Shown here: piece by piece, positions 50,872 through 57,035 of the stretch
Layout of the letters: every line of letters starts with the position of its first letter
Numbering within the stretch: the first letter of the stretch is position 1
Translations under genes and position numbers: made by a program
The notes under the pieces: generated by a model
Seen by the model: only the letters and a program-made list of their open reading frames with translations
What the model was told of the DNA's origin: nothing
Databases searched by the model: none
DNA from: an uncultured bacterium
GTDB taxonomy: Bacteria > Cyanobacteriota > Vampirovibrionia > Gastranaerophilales > Gastranaerophilaceae
Direction of reading: 5' to 3'
Length of the DNA stretch: 64,000 nt
Assembly: GCA_949298985.1 (NCBI GenBank)
Contig: CASFYV010000021.1
Location: 1-64,000, forward strand

Positions 50872-51312
50872 ATGAAAGAAGCATTAAAATCTTTTTATAA
50901 TTTTTTAATAAAGCTAAAGCGTTACCACGCTATGCATATCATGATCATTCCATCTGCTTTATTTTATTTTAGTACCTATTCTTATTTGTGGTTGATCTGT
51001 TTACGTGATTGGGAACATGTTTTTCCTAATGCCGCAATTTTCGTCTGGGCAGCTTTAATTATTTATTGTTTCATTCTTTTTATATCACTTATTATTGCTA
51101 TAGTAGTTACAATAATAATCCTTATTAGAGGGAAAATTACAAAAACGAAAATTTTTGTTCAATCGAAATTTTTATTAGAAAATAAATTTTATAATTTTAT
51201 ATTCTTATTTATACTCTGTCAGTATTTTTTAGCTATAATTTTCGCTTTTTTTCCGCCATATGGCCTTTATTTTTTATTTTATTTCTTTCCTTTTATTTTG
51301 TTCTTGGATTAA
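50872..51312 (+). CDS. Small polytopic membrane protein, copy 2 (intact)
   Basis: 146 residues, not recognised. Predicted layout: helix 1 (about 20-42), an external loop (L-I-C-L-R-D-W-E-H-V-F-P-N), a long helix pair or one long helix (about 57-88), a basic cytoplasmic loop (R-G-K-I-T-K-T-K-I-F-V-Q-S-K), helix 3 (about 107-127), and a short external end. By the positive-inside rule the basic loop is cytoplasmic. It is plus-strand inside a minus-strand cassette with its own promoter, so it may be a moron acting on the cell envelope, for example superinfection exclusion. That function is a guess. Confidence 0.75.
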   Translation: MKEALKSFYNFLIKLKRYHAMHIMIIPSALFYFSTYSYLWLICLRDWEHVFPNAAIFVWAALIIYCFILFISLIIAIVVTIIILIRGKITKTKIFVQSKFLLENKFYNFIFLFILCQYFLAIIFAFFPPYGLYFLFYFFPFILFLD

Positions 51313-52488
51313 TTCTTTTAATTCTTCAAACGTTAATTCAATAGGAATATAAAGAACATAAGGTTTTAGTTTTCCGGTTTTTTGTTGTTCATAAGCCCTA
51401 TTATTCCTTCTTTTTATTTCTTTTGTTAATGGATCATCATTTTTATAAATTTTTAAATAATCAAAATCATAAAAATCACTAATTACAAGTGATATTGAAT
51501 CTTCATTTTGCCTAATATCATATATATCAGCATTGTGAATTACTCCAAATAATGTTAATTTATCTGGTAGAGTTCTTATATTTAGCTGAGTTTTGTCAAA
51601 TTCAAGACCTCCATCTAAATATTTGTCTTTTAATTTGTCATTAATAATATCTTGATATTCATTTTTTATTAAGTCTTTTATTTTATCAGAACGTTTTATT
51701 ACTTTTACTAATTTAGAATTTTCTGTTGGAACAACAACAGTAACTTCTTCAGCTTTTTTCATATCTTCAGGATTATTCAAATCTAAATTTAATCCTCTTG
51801 AAATTTTATCTAATACAACTTTTTTATTTATTGTATTTGGTAAATTTTTTACTTTAAAAACTTTATTTCTTTCGTTACTTACTAGTTTTTCAGGATGTTC
51901 TGCTAAATCTAAAGCTATTTTATAATAATCTTTCACAGGTAAATTTTTATTAAATACATCAGTTTGCGTAAGTACTTTTTGTATATCTACATCAACTCCT
52001 AACCTATTTAAATTATTTTCATTTAAATATTGATTTTCTTCTACCTGGGCTTGTAAAACAATTGAATTATTATCATCCAAATAATGATTTTCTTCCACTT
52101 GACCTTGTAAAACAATTGAATCATTCTCAAGATAATCATTTGAATAATTATCCTCTGATTTATTGTTAATAGAATCATTAGTAGAATTATCCGTTGAATC
52201 TCCTTCGTGTGCTGCCCCACAAGTTCGTACATAACCATCAACTTTAGTCCCGTCTTTTCTTGTATATCCTTCAACAGGATAAGAACCAACGCAACCATTA
52301 TTACCGGATTGATTATTATTCATCGCATAGGTCACTGAACCTTTGTTTTTGTCTATAGGAATACTGTCATATCGGAAACCATTATCTTGATTTAAGTCTT
52401 GTGACATAATTGTTTCTACAATTTCTTTTAGTCTTTTATTTTGACGTTCGTTAATCATATCGTTAATATAATCTTCTAAAAATGTCAT
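51274..52488 (-). CDS. Phage-associated protein with duplicated EEN repeats, 404 residues
   Basis: Not a family I can name. Residues about 60-95 contain G-S-Y-P-V-E-G-Y-T-R-K-D-G-T-K-V-D-G-Y-V-R-T, a motif common in phage head-associated and MuF-type linkers. An Asn/Asp-rich spacer follows with a tandem repeat (S-I-V-L-Q-G-Q-V-E-E-N-H-Y-L, then S-I-V-L-Q-A-Q-V-E-E-N-Q-Y-L, about 120-160). The C-terminal 200 residues are mixed alpha/beta, ending E-L-K-E-L-I-Q-E-Q-N-K-R. The first residues are helical and charged. It overlaps the convergent membrane gene by 39 bases. It could be an ejected internal protein or effector; no catalytic motif is evident. Confidence 0.6.
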   Translation of the reverse strand: MTFLEDYINDMINERQNKRLKEIVETIMSQDLNQDNGFRYDSIPIDKNKGSVTYAMNNNQSGNNGCVGSYPVEGYTRKDGTKVDGYVRTCGAAHEGDSTDNSTNDSINNKSEDNYSNDYLENDSIVLQGQVEENHYLDDNNSIVLQAQVEENQYLNENNLNRLGVDVDIQKVLTQTDVFNKNLPVKDYYKIALDLAEHPEKLVSNERNKVFKVKNLPNTINKKVVLDKISRGLNLDLNNPEDMKKAEEVTVVVPTENSKLVKVIKRSDKIKDLIKNEYQDIINDKLKDKYLDGGLEFDKTQLNIRTLPDKLTLFGVIHNADIYDIRQNEDSISLVISDFYDFDYLKIYKNDDPLTKEIKRRNNRAYEQQKTGKLKPYVLYIPIELTFEELKELIQEQNKRKEIK

Positions 52489-52574
52489 TATACTGCTCCT
52501 ATATATTTTTATTGTTTAGTAATAGATCAAGCATTGCCTGATTTATATTCTTTTAATTTCGATGCATAAAGATG

Positions 52575-52696
52575 CCTCTATTATCTTTTCGTCATTCCGA
52601 ATTTATTTCGGAATCTTTCCAACTTTGACTGTAACGCCAAGCCTGTAAGACCCTGAACCAAGTTCAGGGTGACGTGTTTTTTAAAAAGATAAGAGG
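52575..52696. repeat. REP/MITE-like palindromic element
   Basis: The outer inverted ends CCTCTATTATCTTTT and AAAAAGATAAGAGG enclose CGTCA...TGACG (52590-52674). Inside are two hairpins: ATTCCGAA/TTCGGAAT at 52594-52614, and CCCTGAAC-CAA-GTTCAGGG at 52651-52669. The GTTCAGGGTGACG type of sequence recurs as an intergenic repeat in many bacterial genomes. The base composition is less AT-rich than its surroundings. It accounts for about a third of the 352-base non-coding gap 52489-52840. Confidence 0.65.
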
Positions 52697-52731
52697 ATAA
52701 GTATAGGAGTTGAGAAGAAGTTAATAAATTT

Positions 52732-52804
52732 CTATTCACTCTTCACTCCTCACTCATCACTTTTTAAAACATCTATTCACTAGTCACCAGTCACTATTCA
52801 CTAA
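52732..52804. repeat. Degenerate heptad repeat of ATTCACT type
   Basis: Successive units ATTCACT, CTTCACT, CCTCACT, CATCACT, then after a gap ATTCACT, AGTCACC, AGTCACT, ATTCACT. This is the complement of the array at 7847-7891. It has no coding potential and fills much of the rest of the 52489-52840 gap, together with the palindromic element. Confidence 0.65.
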
Positions 52805-52840
52805 TTTTACTGAACAATACCTTACCCCCTTACCCCTACC

Positions 52841-53146
52841 TTAGATTTTTTCTTTGTTGAGTCCTTCCACAATATTGATTTCAGGTTCAATATTTTCTAA
52901 GATTTCATTATCTAATCCTAAAGCCAGACGTTGACCTTTTTGGACTTTACCTATTGCAGAGATTAAGAAATCAATTGTTGCTATTGAATTTTTGGGCATT
53001 TCCAAAAACTCAAAATCTGCGTTTTTTAGCTCTTTAATATATTCATCCAAAATCAATTCCAGAGTTTTGAGGGTTTTATCATAAAATTTAATATGTTTTT
53101 GATTAACTGTATTTTTTAAGTCAATATCATTATTATTTTTTGACAT
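52841..53146 (-). CDS. Hypothetical phage protein, 101 residues
   Basis: Helical and acidic, with a long helix (L-K-T-L-E-L-I-L-D-E-Y-I-K-E-L, about 29-43) and a second part P-K-N-S-I-A-T-I-D-F-L-I-S-A-I-G-K-V-Q-K-G-Q-R-L-A. It has no recognised DNA-binding motif. As a small helical protein in a cassette that has no other candidate, it might be the terminase small subunit, but I cannot support this beyond size and context. GGAAAA precedes the ATG at 53146. Confidence 0.5.
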   Translation of the reverse strand: MSKNNNDIDLKNTVNQKHIKFYDKTLKTLELILDEYIKELKNADFEFLEMPKNSIATIDFLISAIGKVQKGQRLALGLDNEILENIEPEINIVEGLNKEKI

Positions 53147-53170
53147 ATGTTTTCCTGTTATAAAATATAT

Positions 53171-53268
53171 AAAAAAAAGACTGAGGGGAGGAGTAAAGTA
53201 TATGATTACACAAAAGGAGTGTGTAGTGTGTCTTACGAGAGAGAAAGGTGAAACATTTACCCTCAGTC
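53171..53268 (-). ncRNA. Candidate structured RNA or extended terminator
   Basis: On the minus strand GACTGAGGG (53260-53268) pairs perfectly with CCCTCAGTC (53179-53187), enclosing about 72 bases, and is followed at once by T8 (53171-53178). An inner ACACAC...TTGTGT hairpin lies within. It begins 15 bases past the stop at 53283. Either it is a large terminator or a processed small RNA of about 95 bases. No known family recognised. Confidence 0.4.
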
Positions 53269-53282
53269 AGAGAAATAGTAAT

Positions 53283-53645
53283 CTATAAGGATTTAATTAG
53301 TTCTTTGTTACCATAAAAATCACAAGCATATTGATTAATTTTGTTATTTTTATAGGCTTTATTAATTCCATAAACCCAACCAAAAGGTTTAGTTTTAAAA
53401 CTTAGGTAATTTAGTTCTCGCATAGAATAATTTATTTCATCTTTATGTTTTAGAACTAAATCATTAGCTTGAATTCCAGCAAGATTAATTTTTTCATATT
53501 TGCCATCGAAACGCCATTGTATTAATTCTGCAACAGGTTTAGAACAAATAGGACAAAACCCGATTGAGAGTTTTCTCGAAGAATATAATTCATTATCATT
53601 TAGAAAATAAATATCATCAGCTTTAAAACTACAACAATGACGCAT
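53283..53645 (-). CDS. Cysteine-containing hypothetical protein, 120 residues
   Basis: The protein has a single C-P-I-C-S-K-P (about 31-37) and earlier C-C near the start, so one zinc site is possible. The rest reads I-Q-W-R-F-D-G-K-Y-E and F-G-W-V-Y-G-I-N-K-A-Y. No family recognised. GGAGGAG is a strong Shine-Dalgarno. It is the first gene of the phage-like block; whether it is phage or host is not certain. Confidence 0.55.
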   Translation of the reverse strand: MRHCCSFKADDIYFLNDNELYSSRKLSIGFCPICSKPVAELIQWRFDGKYEKINLAGIQANDLVLKHKDEINYSMRELNYLSFKTKPFGWVYGINKAYKNNKINQYACDFYGNKELIKSL

Positions 53646-53888
53646 AGCTCCTCCATAACAAATTTATCTGTTTTAAATACAGATATTTAAGGTAATAGTA
53701 ATCTCTGATACTTTTAAAAGATTTATCCTACGCAGCTTTTAGCTTTGTTTCAAAATCAAGTACAAGATTATATTACACTATTTTCAAAATTGACCTAAAG
53801 ATTGTAAAGAGATTTTTACATCTAAACCTAGAACCTTGTATTTATGGTATTTTTAAAATATAAAGATTTAAGATAAGGAGAGAAAAAT

Positions 53889-54854
53889 ATGAAAGCAATA
53901 GTATTTGATAAAGAATTAAAACTTGATAATAATTACCCAAAACCAGTTCCAAAAGAGGGTGAAGCATTAATAAGAGTAACTCTTGCAGGGATTTGTAATA
54001 CTGATTATGAAATTACTAAAGGGTATATGGGTTATGTTGGAGTTTTAGGTCATGAATTTGTTGGTGTTGTTGAAGATGTCAATGGAGAGGATAAATCTTT
54101 AATTGGAAAAAGAGTTGTTGCAGAAATAAGTTATGGTTGTGATGATCCTAATTGTGAATGGTGTGCAAAAAAGAATTATCGTCATTGTCCAAATCGTCAC
54201 ACATTGGGGATATGGAGAAAAGATGGTTGCATGGCAGAATATATGACAATGCCTACAAAGGTTTTATTTGAAATACCTGATAATGTTTCTGATGAACAAG
54301 CAGTTTTTGTAGAACCTCTTGCTGCAGCATGTGAAATAACAGAACAATTACATATTGAACCTACTCAAAAAGTTTTGGTTTTAGGTGATGGAAAATTAGG
54401 ACTTACAACAGCTTTAACATTAAATGCTCAAAACTTTGATGTATTATTGGTTGGAAAACATCAAAATAAATTAGATATTGCCTCAGTTCAAGGGGTAAAA
54501 ACTCAGCTTCTTGATGAATTTATTCCTCAAAAAATATATGATGTAGTAGTAGAAGCAACAGGAACAGCCTCAGGGTTTGAAACTTCTATGACACTAACTA
54601 AACCAAGAGGGGTTTTGGTTTTAAAAAGTACTGTAGCTTCAGGTAAAGAGCTTAATCTAGCACCTATTGTAATTGATGAAATAACAGTTTTAGGTTCTCG
54701 CTGCGGTCAATTTGGTCCGGCAATAAGATTATTAGAGAATAACAGAATTGATTTTAAACCATTTATAACAAAAACTTATTCAATAGATGAAGCTATTGAA
54801 GCTTTTGAAGCTAATAAATCAAAAGAAAGTTTAAAAATATTAATAAAGATTTAA
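53889..54854 (+). CDS. Zinc-dependent medium-chain dehydrogenase
   Basis: 321 residues. The catalytic zinc region A-G-I-C-N-T-D-Y-E and V-L-G-H-E-F-V-G-V-V-E are intact. The structural zinc lobe is present (C-D-D-P-N-C-E-W-C, then H-C-P-N). The NAD(P) domain has V-L-V-L-G-D-G-K-L-G-L, with Asp where Gly/Ala is more usual (G-x-G-x-x-G reads G-D-G-K-L-G). It oxidises an alcohol or polyol, or reduces the aldehyde/ketone; the substrate is unknown. AAGGAG precedes the ATG. It is monocistronic, with a terminator at 54853. Confidence 0.9.
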   Translation: MKAIVFDKELKLDNNYPKPVPKEGEALIRVTLAGICNTDYEITKGYMGYVGVLGHEFVGVVEDVNGEDKSLIGKRVVAEISYGCDDPNCEWCAKKNYRHCPNRHTLGIWRKDGCMAEYMTMPTKVLFEIPDNVSDEQAVFVEPLAAACEITEQLHIEPTQKVLVLGDGKLGLTTALTLNAQNFDVLLVGKHQNKLDIASVQGVKTQLLDEFIPQKIYDVVVEATGTASGFETSMTLTKPRGVLVLKSTVASGKELNLAPIVIDEITVLGSRCGQFGPAIRLLENNRIDFKPFITKTYSIDEAIEAFEANKSKESLKILIKI

Positions 54855-54880
54855 AGAGAGTAGTTTATACTACCCTCTTT
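54853..54880 (+). terminator. Terminator after the dehydrogenase gene
   Basis: AAAGAGAGTAG and CTACCCTCTTT pair with one mismatch around TTTATA, followed by AATTTCTT. It overlaps the last base or two of the stop region. Confidence 0.75.
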
Positions 54881-54928
54881 AATTTCTTATTCACCTAATC
54901 TAAAAATTATTTATTGTAAAATATATAT

Positions 54929-55189
54929 ATGAAAAAAATTTATTTTATTATATTTTTTTACATTTTTTTTAGTAATAGTTCAGATGCCACATCAATAAAT
55001 CCTATTGCATATCGAGCTAATCAAATTCACGCATATCAACAAAATATTTATCGTCAACAACAGCAAACAAAACAAATTCCATACTGGCAAGCTCAGTCTA
55101 ATTATTCTACAAGAAATAAAGTTTACTCAAATTATTCTAATTATGTTAATACTCAATCTAATTATAATCAATATTATAGGGGTAGATAA
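54929..55189 (+). CDS. Small secreted Gln/Asn/Tyr-rich protein
   Basis: 86 residues: a signal peptide (M-K-K-I-Y-F-I-I-F-F-Y-I-F-F-S-N-S-S-D-A, about 1-20) and a mature part rich in Gln, Asn, Tyr and Ser with no cysteines, ending Y-Y-R-G-R. The composition resembles prion-like or amyloid-prone secreted peptides. No family recognised. The -10 TAAAAT (54917-54922) is six bases before the ATG, the leaderless geometry, although the -35 is weak. It overlaps rqcH by one base. Confidence 0.65.
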   Translation: MKKIYFIIFFYIFFSNSSDATSINPIAYRANQIHAYQQNIYRQQQQTKQIPYWQAQSNYSTRNKVYSNYSNYVNTQSNYNQYYRGR

Positions 55190-56709
55190 TGATAAATATT
55201 GATTTTTTAACATTAAAAGCCTTTTTTATTGAAAATATTGATTTTATTATTGGAGCAAGGCTTCAAAAGATTCAGCAACCAACAAGAAAAGATTTTATTT
55301 TTTCTCTTAGAAATAATGCTGAAAGTCGAAAATTATATATAAATATTAATCCACAAATTTATCATATTTGTTTTGCATCAGCAGAAAATTTTGAAAAAAG
55401 AAATCTTATTATTCCACAAAAACCTCCGATGTTTTGTATGCTTTTAAGAAAATATTTGGAAGGCTGTAGAATTTTTGACGCTAAAGTAGTTGATAATGAA
55501 AGAATAATAGAATTTCATTTTGAAACAATGGATGAATTATCTCAAAAACGGTCACTATGCCTTTGTATAGAACTAATGGGAAAACATTCTAATATAATTT
55601 TATATGATAAAGAAACTTCTATAATTATAGGTTGTGCTCATAATATAGGCTCTGAAAAAAGCCGTTATAGAGAATTACAAGGAGGTTTAAAATATATTTA
55701 TCCTCCTGTTTCTAATAATCTGTCAAACGAATTAAAAAACCAATTTAGAGAACTATCTCTAGAAGAAATTCAAAACTATTTGAATACAGAAAAATTTAGA
55801 CCTGCAATTTTGGATGAAAAATATACATTATTCAAAGAATTATTAGAAAATTCTATAGAACAAAATTCTGTCAATGAAATGTTGGATAATTATTATTCTA
55901 ACATTCAAGAACAAATGAACTTATCAAATGAAAAACATCTCTTGATTTCAATTGTTAATCCGAAATTAAATAAAATTAATAATTCTATAAATAAAATTTC
56001 ACAACTTTTACAAAAAAGAGACTATACGGATAAATATAAATTATACGGAGAATTATTAACTGCAAATTTATATCAAAAAAAGGACTATCAAAAAGAAATA
56101 GAAATATTTGATTACATTAATAATCAGAATATAAAAATAGAATTAGATGAAACAAAAAATTTAAAAGAAAATGCTCAAAGATATTTTAAATTATATACAA
56201 AATCAAAAACTACAAAAGAAAAATCAGAACAAATGTTAAATGGTTTAAAAATAGAAAAGGAGTATTTAGAAAATATCTTATATAGCATTAATTTATCAGA
56301 AACTCTAAAAGACTTGGAAGAAATAAAATCAGAATTAAAAATTAATGACATCAAATCTAAAAAGCAAGAAAAAGCTGAAATAACAAGAATAAATATTAAC
56401 GGATTTGATGTTTATATAGGAAAAAATAACAAGCAAAATGATTATATAATATCAAAACTCGCAAAAGATGAAGACATTTGGTTTCATTCTCGTCTTTGTG
56501 CAGGCTCTCACGTTTTATTAAAAATAAATGATAAAGAGCCTAATGATGAAATAATATTTGAATGTTGTAAACTTGCAAGAAAATATTCTTCTGCATCTCA
56601 ACCTTCTAAAATAGGAATCATTTACACAAAAGCAAAATATTTAAGAAAACCTCCTGCTGCACCTCTAGGCTATGTAACTTATAAAAATGAAAAAGAAATT
56701 TTAATTTAA
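55189..56709 (+). CDS. rqcH: RqcH (NFACT) ribosome rescue protein
   Basis: 506 residues. NFACT-N (about 1-200), helix-hairpin-helix region, long coiled coil (about 285-400), and NFACT-R (about 405-500) with D-E-D-I-W-F-H-S-R-L-C-A-G-S-H-V and P-P-A-A-P-L-G-Y-V are present. RqcH binds 50S subunits carrying stalled peptidyl-tRNA and recruits tRNA-Ala to add degradation tails. It starts at the stop of the small secreted protein (TAATG), so the two are coupled. An alternative name in surface-adhesin literature is fibronectin-binding protein A. Confidence 0.92.
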   Translation: MINIDFLTLKAFFIENIDFIIGARLQKIQQPTRKDFIFSLRNNAESRKLYININPQIYHICFASAENFEKRNLIIPQKPPMFCMLLRKYLEGCRIFDAKVVDNERIIEFHFETMDELSQKRSLCLCIELMGKHSNIILYDKETSIIIGCAHNIGSEKSRYRELQGGLKYIYPPVSNNLSNELKNQFRELSLEEIQNYLNTEKFRPAILDEKYTLFKELLENSIEQNSVNEMLDNYYSNIQEQMNLSNEKHLLISIVNPKLNKINNSINKISQLLQKRDYTDKYKLYGELLTANLYQKKDYQKEIEIFDYINNQNIKIELDETKNLKENAQRYFKLYTKSKTTKEKSEQMLNGLKIEKEYLENILYSINLSETLKDLEEIKSELKINDIKSKKQEKAEITRININGFDVYIGKNNKQNDYIISKLAKDEDIWFHSRLCAGSHVLLKINDKEPNDEIIFECCKLARKYSSASQPSKIGIIYTKAKYLRKPPAAPLGYVTYKNEKEILI

Positions 56710-56743
56710 AATATTAATTTTTGTAACAATTCTATTAGTTTTT

Positions 56744-56776
56744 GAAATTCTTTTTTATAAAAATACTTTATATATA
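56744..56776 (+). promoter_or_regulatory. Composite lineage promoter of the 51-residue gene
   Basis: GAAATTCTT (56744-56752, seven of nine matches to GCAATTTTT), 12 bases, ACTTTATATATA (56765-56776, identical to the sites at 32128 and 44075). TGTAACAATTCTATTAG lies upstream. The ATG is 38 bases downstream. Confidence 0.65.
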
Positions 56777-56814
56777 TACGAGTTATATATGATATTAAAA
56801 GAAAGGATCTGAAT

Positions 56815-56970
56815 ATGCCTGATAGAATTGGTGAAATTAAAGGTAGTAATCCTTGGGAAATCAAAAATGATAAAGTAGATTATAATGTAAACTACGACAA
56901 AGAAAAAACTAAGAATGTTCCTTGGGAACAAGTTAGTATTTGGAATGCAGCTGCTGCATATCAAGGATAA
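56815..56970 (+). CDS. 51-residue orphan protein
   Basis: This short gene begins M-P-D-R-I-G-E-I-K-G-S-N-P-W-E, has an acidic-basic middle (K-V-D-Y-N-V-N-Y-D-K-E-K) and ends P-W-E-Q-V-S-I-W-N-A-A-A-A-Y-Q-G. Two P-W-E triplets frame the middle. AAAGGATCT is a good Shine-Dalgarno. It has its own composite promoter and terminator, which argues for a real gene. The start resembles that of the 121-residue protein at 478. No signal peptide; function unknown. Confidence 0.75.
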   Translation: MPDRIGEIKGSNPWEIKNDKVDYNVNYDKEKTKNVPWEQVSIWNAAAAYQG

Positions 56971-56990
56971 TTCTTAAAAACAAATCTTGT

Positions 56991-57018
56991 AAATCGGAAT
57001 TTTTGTAAATTCCGATTT
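56991..57018 (+). terminator. Terminator of the 51-residue gene
   Basis: AAATCGGAATT and AATTCCGATTT make a perfect 11-bp stem with a six-base loop, followed by TTTTG. It ends just before the TATAAT of the acetyltransferase gene. Confidence 0.88.
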
Positions 57019-57035
57019 TTTGTTATAATCATTTT

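Larger units (their letters stand above)
50256..51330. repeat. Tandem duplication, two units of about 487 bases
   Basis: Unit 1 is 50256-50741 and unit 2 is 50844-51330, offset 588-589 bases and separated by about 100 bases of unrelated sequence. Long blocks are identical, including third codon positions. The units include the promoter, the membrane-protein gene, and the last nine codons or so of the convergent gene at 51274 (in unit 1 as a non-functional fragment). The duplication is therefore recent and arose with the convergent gene already in place. Confidence 0.85.
36853..53645 (-). mobile_element. Podovirus-like virion gene cassette (prophage, phage-derived element or GTA-like), no integrase seen
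   Basis: About 16.8 kb of tightly packed, mostly minus-strand genes: portal, scaffold, major capsid, decoration-like protein, muralytic enzyme, head-tail adaptor, gp10/tail-hub-like protein, fibres and large terminase. All are uninterrupted. Early, replication, integrase and repressor genes are absent within the block, and direct repeats that could be attachment sites were not found by eye. Two plus-strand islands interrupt it: the 97-residue gene at 44114 and a duplicated membrane-protein gene at 50256-51330. The outer limits are set by the terminator at 36853 and the first gene at 53645 and are approximate. Confidence 0.8.

Noticed and set aside
52200-52340. Antisense or alternative-frame gene within the 404-residue protein gene
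   Set aside because: The alternative frame is a low-complexity Ile/Met/Leu shadow caused by the Asn/Asp-rich codons of the real gene.
36893-53645. Recoded stop codons in the phage genes, as in some gut phages
   Set aside because: Every virion gene is open from start to normal stop under the standard bacterial code, with no in-frame TAG or TGA interrupting a recognisable domain.
36751-53889. Attachment-site direct repeats at the ends of the phage-like block
   Set aside because: Comparison by eye of 36751-36893 with 53645-53889 found no convincing shared word of 12 or more bases, and no tRNA gene lies at either edge.
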